Shown here piece after piece: positions 13,391 through 26,002 of a stretch of 64,000 bases of DNA. The stretch comes from Cardiocondyla obscurior (Eukaryota; Arthropoda; Insecta; Hymenoptera; Formicidae): assembly GCF_019399895.1 (NCBI RefSeq), contig NC_091874.1, positions 560,501 through 624,500 on the forward strand, given 5' to 3'. The notes below the pieces were generated by a model. It saw only the letters and a program-made list of their open reading frames with translations. It was not told where the DNA came from and searched no databases. A program made the position numbers and the translations under genes. Each line of letters starts with the position of its first letter. The first letter of the stretch is position 1.

Positions 13391-14197
13391 ATTAAAAGTT
13401 ATACTAAGTCACGACGATATCTTCTAACACACGTAATTGAAGTACGTATTTGATTAACAAAATATACAATATTAATAATGTGAATTAATCCACAATTATA
13501 TTTAAATTATGTTTTATTGTTTGCAGTAACCACTTTTTCCACTTATTCACAATATAAAGATGGGCACCAAATAAATAATATACAAATGAAATGCAATGTA
13601 TTCACTGATACTTCGTGTTTTGTATAAGTTTATCTGCTTTTTTAAATAATAATGAATACAAAATATAATCGGTTGACATATTCGTATGACGTAATTACAG
13701 CTTCTTTGAGTCATACAATAAATTACTATTATATATGGTACACGTCTTATTCCATTTTTTAGAAAACAAATATCATATATATATACATATATGTATGTCT
13801 TAAAAAAAATCGTTGCATAATTCTGTAAAATTATGAACGATCGAAATAAAAAATTCTTTTATAAATGTGAATTTATTTCTGACATTTTTCCATTAAATTT
13901 AGAATTGATAATGGTAAAAAATTATATTAGTTTTTATTTTAAAATTAAAACAATTTTCATAAATAAAAATGTAATGCAGAATTTAAGTACAGCAATGTAG
14001 TAAACTGTACAGAAATAAATGCAGCATAATGTGTTTTTACTATATAAATTTATATTGTACATATATATAAGATAATGTGCGAAAGATTATTTGAAGTAGG
14101 GAAAAAATTCGATAATGATAAATCTTCGCCACGGAAGATTAATATTTTGAAATTAATTGCTAGGTAGAATAAGTAAGTATAAAAATACTATTTTGAT
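13391..14197. other. Convergent 3' UTRs of UAP56 and LSm4
   Basis: Two genes end tail to tail across about 800 bases. AATAAA signals for the plus strand lie near 13570 and 13718. The minus strand has candidates near 13870. Nothing else is recognisable. Confidence 0.5.
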
Positions 14198-15231
14198 TCA
14201 TTTAGGTCTTGGTTTATTTTGTGACTTATTTCCAACTTGTGTACCACCACCTCGACCTAATGGAGCAGGACCTCGTCCTCCCCTGCCGAAGGTACCTGCA
14301 AAGCATAATAATAAAATGCTTTAAAGCGTTTCTATTGAAGATAAAATGTGTCCAAAAGTTAACAGTTTGAAAAAAAAGTGTAGAAAGCATTTTAGGAAAC
14401 TTATAACTGTAAACAAAAAATTGTTACCTCGTCCACTGCCACGTCCCCTCTGATTTTGACCTCGACCCTTCATTTCACCACGGCCCCTTGATTTCATCTG
14501 TATATCCTCCTTCACCATGTCGATTACTTCATCAGGAATTCTCAAATACTTTATCGTACTGCCTCTTATATAGCATTCCGGCATCCTCCAAAATTTGTCA
14601 CCATCCTAATAAAATTGTCAACTTTTAACGAACTAAACTTCTGCAACTAAACTTTTTTTTTAGAACTATTTGATTATAAATTAATAATACTTTTAATAAA
14701 AAAAATAAGATATATAAAGTAAAGATATATATATGTTTAATGTATATATATGTAGCATTATATTAAACATTTTAAATATCTAATCAGTGAGTTTTAATCT
14801 TGTTCGATGTGATTTTTCTTTAGTTGCTTCACAGATCCGTCTAATTAAATTTGACTTCGCCGGTGTAAACAAGAAGTCTTTCTAAGATCAATCCAAATGG
14901 AAAATGCGCTTACCCTTGAGGTGCATATAACCTCTCTTAGGTTTATGTTCATCCAGTTATCGCAACTAACTAAATGACCATTGTACGTTTCGCCGTTTTT
15001 TAGCTCCACCAGCTGCAGCAAAAAAGAAAAAAAAACAATTAAATCACAATACAAGAACGTACAAAGACTTTATTAGTGTCTTTTAAAAAATAATATTAAA
15101 AAATCTAGAACTCACCATGGGGTGGTTTTGTGCTGTTTTCAGCAAAGTCAGGGGTAACTAGAAAGAATTAAATAATATTAAAAGCAGCGAAGTCAAAGGT
15201 TAAATTAAAATAAGAATAATGAGCTTACCAT
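14198..15231 (-). CDS. LSm4: U6 snRNA-associated Sm-like protein LSm4
   Basis: Subunit of the Lsm2-8 ring that binds the U6 snRNA 3' end in the nucleus and of the Lsm1-7 ring in cytoplasmic mRNA decay. Minus-strand exons are 15231-15229, 15157-15116, 15012-14914, 14605-14428 and 14295-14198, giving 139 residues, equal to the human protein. The Sm fold begins LPLTLLKTAQNHPM, then LVELKNGETYNGHLVSCDNW (Sm1) and MPECYIRGSTIKYLRIPDE (Sm2). The C-terminal tail is arginine/glycine-rich with RGG repeats, as in the family. The first coding exon contributes only the ATG, which is directly followed by a donor (ATG|GTAAGC). A foldback transposon sits 57 bases upstream of the start codon. Confidence 0.95.
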
Positions 15232-15287
15232 TATTATAACTGATTAAAAGCCGCTTACACACGAAGGTTATGTTATGCACCAACAGG

Positions 15288-15496
15288 CAGAGAGCCCAAC
15301 TCGGAATCGCGGCTTCCACGCGTACAGATACAGAGGTTCGTCCGTGTGAAGCCAGCGCTTCGGCTGCCGTCGGATAGAAGAAAAGGCCAGACTCTGTTTT
15401 TTTCTTCTCTTCGACGGCAGCCGAAGCGCTGGCTTCACACAGACGAGCCTCTGTATCTGTATGCGTGGAAGCCGCGATTCCGAGTTGGGCTCTCTG
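15288..15496. mobile_element. Foldback MITE copy 1 (hAT-like)
   Basis: A 209-bp element made almost wholly of two inverted arms of about 95 bp around a loop of about a dozen bases. The ends read CAGAGAGC...GCTCTCTG. It is flanked by a perfect 8-bp direct repeat CCAACAGG (15280-15287 and 15497-15504), the target duplication length of hAT transposons. The arms carry AACTCGGAATCGCGG and CGGCTGCCGTCG and match those of the element at 57369-57858. There is no coding capacity, so it is non-autonomous. It lies just upstream of LSm4. Confidence 0.88.
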
Positions 15497-15504
15497 CCAA
15501 CAGG

Positions 15505-16619
15505 AATTACATTTAAAAATTCGTGAGTGCTATCTAGGTTGAGTTCGGAAACTTCGTCCAAGTGCACATCCTCTGACACTCCAAGCTCATGCTTACAGGA
15601 TTAGAATTCTACTATCTTTAAATAAAAAAGTCAGAAGTATAAATTATAAATGTTCATCGATAATCCAAACAGATTAAAAGATAATTTCCAAAAGTCCACG
15701 TGTGTTTAAATAATTATTTTAAAATGATATATGCATTTCTATAAATTCAACATACTTAATTTTGCAACACTCTTTAATTTTAATTTGTCACCTCTTAAGA
15801 GACCACAGCCAAGTTTTTTATTTTTAAACTCACCTCATTCACGCGCTCTTTCCCTTATGCAATACCGAATATGAATGAGATTAAAATGACAGATTACATA
15901 ATAATAAACAGGTCGAGTAGAACGCGACAAATTGTGAAGTGTATATTAACGCGACATCTAATAATAAGGACGGGTTCATTCACATTTATTCATGCCGTAT
16001 TGAATTATTATCTGTCTACATCGATCCGCGTGACCACCGATGACAAACTATGGGTAAGGCTTCGATTTTAGGCTGTCAAATTAGCTGATCGATATACGTG
16101 TCGCGAACTGTAACAGCTGTTCATTCAAGTTTTTGTTCGTTGCATAATGTGGGAAATGGCATAAATAGGGCAGTTTTGTGAATGAAAGCGTCTCGCGACG
16201 TCACGATATTGACGAACGAACAGCTCGCAGAGTTACTTTAAGATCTCCGGCGAGATCTTGAATAGCACAATTTCGCTTTGATTCATCGCTTGTTAGTGTG
16301 GTATTCGAGACCGAGTGGCCAAACAAACGTATTTCATTAACACGGAGAGACTGTTTCCTGAAAAAGAAAAAAAAAAAATTAGGTCACGATATCTCCTCTA
16401 GCATTTAAATATACTTTTTTAAACTAAAAAGTTAATGTATCTCAATATAAATAAAATTAATGAATTTTGCATTCAAAATTTAACATTAGAAAATCTCGAC
16501 GGTAGTCACGATTATCCGATAATCGAATTATGCTGCTAATTATAATCAAATTATTACGCATACGTCGGTAATGAGCAAAATATTTCATTAACGAGCTTAT
16601 AAAACTAAACGTCTTCTTG
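15505..16619. other. Intergenic spacer between LSm4 and PEDS1
   Basis: AT-rich sequence with no supportable exon. A TATA-like motif (CATAAATAGG near 16161) lies ahead of a GC-richer patch, but no gene can be tied to it. Confidence 0.45.
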
Positions 16620-17000
16620 CGCTTCGATGAAACAACGGTTTCCTATTTCTAATCGGTACCCCTCTTCGTGCCATTGTCGCGTATGCTTATATTCGCTAAC
16701 AATAGTGTGTTTGTTCGAGCGAGTGTACGAGTGGACGTCGCAGCCGATTCTTCGTCAGCACGCAAGCCCGCGGATAAAATACGTGTTCGACTACGCGACT
16801 CATCCGCGGCGAAAAACAATTCGCGCGCGCGCGTCTCTTCGGCACTGTCACGTACGACAGTGCTTCGTGCTGTTCGTCGCGCAGACTATTGCGCGGCTGC
16901 ACATGACGGGGACGATCGGTCCGATTGCGGTACTCTAAAAACCAAGGATCCTAAACGTGCATATACGCCCGCCTGGTCACCGCTGCAGTGCAATCGTGAG
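16620..17000 (+). promoter_or_regulatory. GC-rich patch with plus-strand donor
   Basis: A CpG-rich island in AT-rich surroundings ending in a good plus-strand donor (CAATC|GTGAGT, about 16995). It may be an alternative first exon or promoter of the plus-strand gene to the right. Open frames run through it in several frames, as in other GC-rich patches here, and none looks like a protein. Confidence 0.3.
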
Positions 17001-20000
17001 TACGAAATATCTCTTATTATCTCTTATGGGTGCATGGACTCGTCTGCTTGCAAAAGTCTTTTCTTAACTCTTCGTCATCGTGTATTAAGTTCTACTTGTA
17101 ATACGTTGCGATGATACATCATACATTTCGTACATTTTAATCTTCTTGCGGGAAGTGATAATTGTCGTCCTATCTTCCTGAGATCTTTATAATTTCCTGC
17201 AAATAATAAAAATCTTTTAATTTCCGTTAAATAACTTGAACGAGATCAAAAGAGAGGATACTTAATCTCCATTTGCGAGAAAGAGTCTGCGCCGTAGAGG
17301 ATTAATAAATAATTTATTTTTAATAGATAATTGATAGGAATATTGATGCATAGCAATTTGCAGCATTGTAAATAATATTAAATATAATTCTTGTCTACAT
17401 TAAAATCTAAATGTAGTTGTATTTTAGCACTTTTCATATGAAACCAGTTCTTCGATTCCCTCTCTTTTTCTCTATTAATGATATATTATCGTTATTTAAA
17501 TGTCACAAAACTATGTTTAAAAGCTTCGATACGTGTTATAAAATCTATTCAATACTATTTGCTGATAAGGCAATAAATCACGAATCCGTAATAGTTTCAT
17601 CAAAAACAATCCTTTATCGATGATGTGCAAATTGAATTTCCTCCAGGTGAGAGATTCACATGACATTGGTGATTTTATCTGCATTATTGAGATTATAAAA
17701 AGTTGAATAGATACAACAGAGATTAAATAAAGGTACAATCCGTAATTTTAAAATCATAGATCCATGCGTGAGATATGGAACTATCAATTAACGTAAAAAA
17801 AAAAAATATATATATATATATAAATAAATAAAAATAAAAAAGACAAGACTCAGTAACATGTTCGTTCGTTGGTGCTAGACCGTTATCTTTGGTTAAATAG
17901 CACTATCAGTATGATATACGTCATATAAAAGAGATAAATATAAATCACTTCTTGTAGATAAGATCGCAAGAGTAATGAATATCATTCTTGCATACATTAA
18001 GATAAATAACAATAAGTTGCTTAATAAAAAAATGTTTTATATGTCCGTATAAAAGACAAAGGTAATTGTTAATAATTTATATTTGAAACTAAAAATTTCT
18101 TGCCATTCTGTCTTTTATCAAATAATATTTGGAGGTAGCAAATGTCGTTAGCGATTTGTGGCAATTAATGATACTCCAATTTCAAGCTAATTATTTTTAA
18201 ATTATTCACAAGATTTACTCACGAACTTTCGGGAGCTTAATTTCCTCTGAAGCCTAATCGATGTAATAAAAATAACCGAAACGGTAATTGTAATTCGCAA
18301 ATGTAGATTGAAGTTTGGAAAGTACGTATCGCGTGATGCCGATGAAAGATGACGATTTATCGATTCGACTAGTAGCACGAACGATGTGGCATGTATGTGA
18401 CGATGCACTGATGATAGTAGAAATGAGCTAATACGTGCGTAATTTAATAGAACTCCGTTTGACTGCTTCTTTGCGGGAATGGCTGTTACAATCATGTGAC
18501 TATTTGCCGCCAACATGATTATAAAAGGCGGCCACGAAGTTGCGTACGCTTCTTCATTTATGTTTCACCGTAAAATGAGGCTCGGTCGAGGCTTATATTT
18601 CCCAAGTATCGACTTTTCCCGCCTGGAAACAGAGTGTTCATTATTGTCTTAAAGTCGCATCGAGTCCGTAGAATTTCTTTCGCCCTCTCGAAATGTATTC
18701 AATTCAAGGCATTAGCTGAAGGTATATGTCAAAAGGGTATCGACATTATAATAGATGCGATAATGTGCGAATATTATTGATATCGACATCACGTTACTCT
18801 TAGTGAATTTTTGTATTACTTTTAATAGGATAAAAGATTAGGAAAACCATTCACATTGCAATTAAAATTAAATTAAATGCTTTTTATCGACAAATATATA
18901 AAAAAAACACTTGTAAAAAAATATTCTGTAAAACCAAGGTATCATTGACTCTAAGTACATGTATTAAATTAAATTAATATGCCAGTAATGTGGCCTTTCA
19001 TGCCATTAGTATCATCAAACGTATTAACGATGCATTTACATGTAAATTACAGCTAATATTGGCTTTACGCTGCAAAGATATTCTTGAAGTAATATATTTA
19101 GTGGTCGACCAATGTATCATCAATGAATTGTCTAGTAAGGTATAAGGTTTCGTCTCCGCGAATAGACACGTGGATTTCAGTTAATAAAAATATTTACGTA
19201 ATACTGATTCTGGCACACTCACCTGATATTTTTACTGGCTTTTCTTTTGTTAAAAAAAAATCGATATCTATGATACGTTCTATCCCTTGAAATTTTATTT
19301 CAATTTTGCGTTAATTCCTCAATTCCTGATAAAAAAAAACTCGTTCACTAACAAATCCAGGGAGAAGGCGGAAGGTGTGTCGATACTCGTCTGAAAAAGA
19401 AACACGTGCTCTTATTATGACACCGGAATAATCGGAAATATAATTTATAAGCACTTTAGAAATGTTTAATGGTAATAGTTACAGTCCGTACTACATGTAG
19501 GATTTCACACGGTAGAACTACGGTGAAACTATACTTTCAAAAAGTGCGACGTGGTGTCTTGTAAATAATTAACGATCTGCCGCAGAGGCAGGAATCAATC
19601 CTTGCTCATTTTGTTGCAATAATCGGTTCTGATCCGAATTGGCACTCACAAATATTGACAGATTGCCACGGCCAAGCTTCCCCGCGAGCGAACTACTATA
19701 ATATAAATTAGAAATCGATCGGCTTTGATAGAAATTGCGAAATTCCTTTGTGAGTACCGGGTCGCCGGGAACACGCTTGGGACGCGCGATCGACTTCGTT
19801 ATCGTGGGCGCATTTGTGTCGTGATATAATCCGCGTCTGTAATATAAGACTCGGTGAGTCGCCCTCAGCGAAGGCCGATCCTAAATAAAATATGAACGTT
19901 CTGTGAAACACCCACATGTTATAGTCGTCGAACAATCGGGGGTACGCACAATGCCTTGGGTCACGGGGGATCGAGGGTCTTTTACCTTTTACCACCTGTG

Positions 20001-20699
20001 AGTTTTGGTTCAAGGTCGAGTCTATGGATTGCACCACTTGCCTAGATTGCATTTTCACGTTTAAAGTATTCTGTACATTTCACTAAGCTCCTTGAGACAT
20101 AACGCGGTTACCATAATTTTTTTAAGGCAGGCTGGTTCTTGGAAATTACAAAAAGAAAAAAAAATTATTAAATAGGTGAATATAGTATTCATATTATATA
20201 AAAGAGAAATTTAATTATCTTAAAAAGTGATCATTTTTAAAAGTGATTTTTGTACCAAACTTAATAGACCAAGAAATCGTTCAAATTATAAAATCGATAG
20301 ATAGATATACATCACATCATTAACGATTTCCGATATCTAACGATAAGAGACATATTGTCCTTGCAGCCACAAAAGGCTTCATTAAATGACCTTACAGTCC
20401 CGGCTTAATCTCATAATTCTCTTAAGCACGTAAACACAAATGTGCAAGGTCTTAGGTTTCGGTACTTGTTTGTGCAAGCTAGTAAGTTAGATGGAAATGA
20501 TAACTCGTAATAAAACATTAATTATAAAAGAAATTATTCGATATTTTTCTTGCCCTGTGGTTTGCCCGGCAAATTACAGAACACGTGACGCCGAGGCGAG
20601 CTATAGCTTTTGTGGAAGTAACATTCTGCTTTTAGAAATTGAAGTAAAAAAGCTCGTGGATAGAACGAGACAAATTCACTTTTTGCGAAGGGGTTAATT
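17001..20699. other. Long AT-rich regulatory or intronic stretch
   Basis: No coding exon is supported. A TATA-box-like motif (TTATAAAAGG) with GC-rich flank is at about 18520-18530. The rest is AT-rich with simple (TA)n near 17808-17822. Confidence 0.4.
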
Positions 20700-21600
20700 C
20701 AGCGAATGACAGAAATTACGGGGCTGACGGAGAGACCTCGACGCGACGGTAGCACGCGAGCAGTGACAAACACGCGGCTCGCGTCGCGGCTCATACATAC
20801 ACCCACATCTAAAAAAAAAAGGAAAAGCGCGCACGACGTACACGTTGTTGGCGACGCCGACGCGTGCTTCAGTCGCGCACGGCGACGCGCATCGACGAGG
20901 CGCGACGACCGCATGACGGCGCCACGAGAAACGGGCGTCGCGACGCTGTCGTCAGGCGGCGCCGGTCACGGCGAAACGTGGCGGGGTGCATGGGTGTGTG
21001 CGGAACGGGCGGCGGGTAACGCAGAGACGGGAAAGCAGCAGCGCTTTCGTCGCTCCGCGACGCGGTCGTCGGTATCGCGTGGCCTCCGGGTCGACCTGTT
21101 CCAGTTACCGCGGCGTTTCGCTCTTGTCCGCTCTCGCGGCTCCCTGAGATTCGTCGTGATCGAGCCCGAGTGCGAGCGTGAGCGTACACCCATTCCTTTC
21201 CGCGGTTTCACTTGCTCTTATCCTTATCCTGCCGTAATTTCTCCTCTTTGTCTCTCATTCTGTCATTCACATCTCCTCGTCTATTCCACCGTTGCCTTCT
21301 TTTCGTCAGCACGTTCTCCCGCAAAACGTCTCTTGTGTGCAGTGTTTATCGTTCTACTGACTACACCCAAGCTTCGTCGACTTCGAGTCGACTCCAAGCG
21401 AGAAAGTTCGGTGCGAGAGCCCTAATCTACAAAAGAGCCGGTCTGTCACCGAGGAGCAGCCGGCAGTTTCGCGTGGCTTTGACGCGTGTTTGCGAAATGC
21501 GTTAGTACCTGCATATATGCGTGCGTGTGTCATTATACCGGTGTCATTATACAAGTTGGCCTTAACTTCTTTTACTCGTATCATAATTAGTTTCTTGTCT
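20700..21600 (+). promoter_or_regulatory. CpG-rich promoter and 5' leader of PEDS1
   Basis: A strongly CpG-rich block immediately upstream of the putative first PEDS1 coding exon. Long frames are open on both strands, which is a composition effect. It is the most likely promoter and 5' UTR source for the plus-strand gene. Confidence 0.45.
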
Positions 21601-21650
21601 TAACTATTGTGAGAAAAATTGAGCTTGATAAAGAGACTAATCATCTTCGT

Positions 21651-24600
21651 ATGGCTGCCACGTCGCTCTTCGGTGATCCTGACGATTTGTCGCCGTCCAG
21701 GAGCCACTCCGACGCCAACAGCAACGGTAGCAAGGAGGTACGACATCACGAAGTTATCTTGTTATTTCCGATATACCTGTCAAATAATCCAGTCTGATAA
21801 AAGAACATACGATTAAATTTCTACGTAAGGTACGTGTATCTAACTAGATTTATCCTCGGCTGAATTAATCACCGACCCTACATTGGGGATCTAAACTTCT
21901 TTAGAATGAAGTACTTTTCGTTAAGTTTGTATCAGACTAGAGACTACGATTAAAATCATATTAAAAGTCGACTAATTAAAGAAATATTTATTAAATTATT
22001 ATTTTAATTTCATCTCAATCTTAATTTCCAGTCAGTGACAATTAAATTTTTTACAAAGATTTCAATTGCTTGAAGTCATGAATCAAGCAGCTAAACGGAA
22101 GAAGACAAGCTGGATGAGAGTACAAATACTATTCTGTCTTATTGCGTATGCGTATATGAATGCACTTACCCATTGCGGGAGAATGTTCGTAAAGTCGTAC
22201 TTGTGCACACACGTGTATGGGCGCGTGAACGTCTCGTATTTCATTTGAATCCTAACGAGGTGATGCTATCCTTCCTCCACGAGTCCTGTATGTATAATCA
22301 TCAACTATCACGCAGCGATTATTTCCAAACGTGAGAGACATCCACCTGCAAGTTGTGCATATGTGAATACATATAAACCTTTGATCTGTATTTAAAATAT
22401 TCGATGCATATATGTATATTATGACTTGCGCGATCAAATGAGAATCATCCAGCTCGTTCCTTTTCATCTCGTCGTCGCGGCTGTATTAGGAATTGATTCT
22501 GTAGAATCTGTTGCGTCCCGCAGCGATTATGATTATTCCATGTTTATTCTATAAACAAAAATCTCAAATTAGTTAATTGTAAGTTATTTGACGTTAAATT
22601 ATAATGCGAGTTTGCACATTAATTGCATCTCTCGAAAATATTTTCTTTAATATATAGTCGAATGCAAATTGCGAGACAATTTTTTTGCAATATCAAAATA
22701 TGGAAAACTTAATATACAGTATCGAAGAATGTATTACGTATTATTGACGTGAACGTAACAAACGTAGCAGTAAACGAAAAAAAAGGTATAAAGATTTTTC
22801 TAATTTAATAATAAGCGTGTCGCGCGAGCCGACGCGCACCATTCAGGCCAACCGCGATAAGCTGAGCGTTAAAAGCAAGCCGCAAACCGAACCGTGTATA
22901 CGGTGCGAGGATGTGAATTTCGCGTGCAAATGATGACGTATACGATACGCCAGTAGTGGCGTAGAAATTGATCGGTTACGTTGTTGTGCGAGAGCCTTTA
23001 ACCCTTCGCCTTCGGTTTAATTACCGGCACGCGATCCCCTGCTGGCGAACGGTAGCGTATTAAAAAGCTAGTCTATTTCGAAAATCAATTCGAACGGCAA
23101 TTTGTACCTGTGAATGACAATGCTCAGTCTTCTTTTTAGGCAGAAATCTTTTAAACGAGCCATTTAAAAGCAATGCAATACGAAAATCCCTCTTTTTCTT
23201 AATTCTTTTCTTCCTTTTGCTCCGATATCTTCGATACGCTTCTGCAAAAAATATACAAAAATGTATGTAATGTATTTAAAGTCAGAATAATTTATTTGAC
23301 ATTTACGAACATTTTATATTAAAATTAAAAATAGCAAAAGTTGCGTAGGTATGTTCTGCGTCGTTATCAGTATGTTCTCCTGCATCTTTATGTACTGCGC
23401 TCGTGTAAACGCATTAACACCCACAAATATGTATGTCTTAGTTTCACGCTCGAAAATCGCTTGTATACATATAAGAATAATACGCGCAAACATTTTAACG
23501 TAACGTAGAAGGCTGACGAATGTCGTTGTGGATGTCGCGTGAATCACGAGAACGCTTACGTGATACTCGCGGAGATATGAAGACGTAATGTTTCACGGTT
23601 TCGTGTAAGTGTGGAATTAACCCACTTTACGACCGCGCAGAAACTAATTTGAAATTGAGTAGACTCTCGTGTAATTCGGCGCGCGGCCTGTTTCATTCAT
23701 TACGATATTACGTAACCCAATTACGATACATAAATAATTAACGCCGAGTAATGTACGCGCGCAGCTGTGTAATATTTGACAGTAATTGCACAATCCTATA
23801 TGGGCGGCTAATATCAATTTAGATAATATCAGTTGCCGATATTGTGTAGATATGCATAATGTATAAAGCGCTGCTAGCTAATGTGTTATCTTTACGCTAC
23901 TTCCCTTAAATCGAAAAATTTTCGGTCAGTTTCGAGTCGATTGCCGTTTCAGAGTGATTACTTACACAGTGCGACGTATTCTCAAAAAAAAAAAAAAAAA
24001 AAAAAAAACAATTGAGATATCATATCTTTATCACAAATATTTCATTTAATTGCAGGTACTTACGACAACGTTCGACACTTGAAGAAGACGACAGATCTGA
24101 ACTTAAATGAATGAATAATTATAAATTTCTTTCGGGATAATGCGCGAATTGGCAATTTATGATTTTATTCCACGGACTGGAATGAATCATTTTTCATGCG
24201 AAGAAGATAGCACGAGAAAGGGCGCATAATGTGATCACCCTGAAATAATTTAATATATATATATATATATACGAGGAAAAACTCTGTTGATTTCGTTTAT
24301 CTTTATGCGAACGAAACAATAACATTTCCTGATGTTGCAAAAAGAAAACGACAGGTTTTGCCAAACGTGTCCGAGCCCTGAAAAGGCATGGTAGAACGTT
24401 GTCGTTTGTTCATGTAGATTTGCATAAGTTCTCAACTAGACGATATGGAAGATATAAAAGTGCCGAACCTAGGGCAGGCTGCGTCAGCCGCGTGTTCTAT
24501 GGCGACCAATTTCCTGGCACCAGTAAAAACCGAGCGCCAAATCTATGAAAATTCGATGCTCGAGGACGATCCGAATGCCAACTCAGTAGTGCCGACCTCG

Positions 24601-26002
24601 CAGGAGGACAGGACTGTTCCCAGATGGGGTCCGAATCACAAAGGCGCTCAGGAACTTGCAAATTTGTATAGTACTGGTAAGTAGATCTCCTTATCACGAT
24701 CACTTAAACCTCGTTTCGTATCTGTGGAAAGTATTTACATACCAGTGATAAAATATAATGCCAATATCCTTCTTAAAATTTATGAGTTACTAAGAATCTA
24801 CCGCGTATCATTTGCACCTTGAAATTTTCGCTTGGTCACGAGAGAAAAAAAAACAGCAATATTCATTAACGTGTACGATAGTTTATATAAATGTATCTTG
24901 TTGAATTTAAAAAAAAGAAGCGAGTGCACGATAACAAACGCATTTTTTAATATTTATATTTTAGCGTAGCATCCGTAACTTCTGAAATCTGTTAATTATT
25001 AATATTTTAAAGAATTTATAACATTTAATAATATAAATATTACTCACAATGCACTTTCAGGGAAGAGAACACAAGAATGTATTTGCGTGGGAATCTGCAT
25101 TACTCTTATAGTCGTGAATTCTGTGTTCGTGCTCATCAAGTTACGATTGGAAAATTTGAGTTCCATAGCAATAGCTGCACTATGTGGTATTATCACGGCT
25201 GATTTTGGTTCTGGGTTGGTTCATTGGGCCGCAGATACCTGGGGATCGATAGAACTTCCGATTTTAGGGAAGGTAAAGCTCATAAAACATAAAAACAATT
25301 TCTTCAGAATAAAATGTAAACTTAAATTTACGAAGAGGGATTTTCTTTTTAGAATTTTCTACGACCGTTTCGCGAGCATCACATAGATCCTACCAGTATA
25401 ACGAGACACGATTTCATAGAAACTAACGGTGATAATTTCATGGTTGCGATACCAGTTTTATCAAAGCTCACATGGGACTTTTTAACGTTACCTGAAGTTG
25501 AAATGCAACAAAAGTTCGTATGGACGTGCTATTGGTTCCTGCTTGCCATTTTTGTAGCAATGACTAATCAGGTAAGTATCTAATTAAAGAAATATTGAAG
25601 ACATGTTATCTAATTATTTCAATTTTAGAAAAATAATTTTTTTAAATATTAATAAATGCTTTAATTTAACGCAATACTTAAAATAAATTACGCTTTATAT
25701 ATAATTGTGCAATTAAAGAATATACAATGTACTATTTACAGATACATAAATGGTCGCATACGTATTTCGGTTTACCTGGTTGGGTTGTGTGGCTTCAAGA
25801 GCATAGGGTTATCTTGCCGAGAAAGCATCATCGAGTGCACCACGTCGCGCCTCATGAAACTTATTTTTGCATCACCACGGGATGGTTGAACTGGCCCTTA
25901 GAAAAGCTTCACTTTTGGTACATCTTGGAGGAGATAATTGAGTGGTCCACTGGTTACAAACCCAGAGCCGACGATTTGAAATGGGCGCAGAAACGTTCTT
26001 GA
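21651..26002 (+). CDS. PEDS1: Plasmanylethanolamine desaturase (PEDS1/TMEM189/Kua)
   Basis: ER membrane enzyme that introduces the vinyl-ether double bond of plasmalogens. Certain exons are 24418-24676, 25061-25272, 25353-25571 and 25742-26002. An upstream exon 21651-21737 joins in phase (MAATSLFGDPDDLSPSR... then ICISSQLDDMEDIK), giving 345 residues; starting at the ATG at 24445 instead gives 307. Membrane segments are seen near VGICITLIVVNSVFVLIKL and in WYFLLAIFVAM-like sequence of exon 4. The metal-binding histidines are all present: GLVHWAADTWG, REHHIDPTSITRHDFIE, HKWSHTYFGLP, RKHHRVHHVAPHETYFC. The end KPRADDLKWAQK matches the family. The first exon is separated by a 2.7-kb intron and is less certain than the rest. 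Confidence 0.93.
21738..24417 (+). other. Putative intron 1 of PEDS1
   Basis: About 2.7 kb, AT-rich apart from a GC-richer part at 22820-23060. It holds one candidate alternative exon (22847-22933) with an acceptor and a 28-codon frame, and a run of 25 A at 23984-24008. Nothing else is supportable. Confidence 0.4.
23984..24008. repeat. Poly-A run
   Basis: A run of 25 adenines in the putative PEDS1 intron. No transposon body was recognised upstream of it. Confidence 0.9.

Noticed and set aside
16627..17114. Overlapping frames of 103 and 148 codons
   Set aside because: Arg/Ser/Ala-rich in CpG-rich DNA with no conserved motif; treated as a possible non-coding first exon.
20706..21425. Open frame of 239 codons on the plus strand
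   Set aside because: Lies in CpG-rich DNA where other frames on both strands are also open. The peptide has no domain-like order and no splice support; better explained as promoter and leader of PEDS1.
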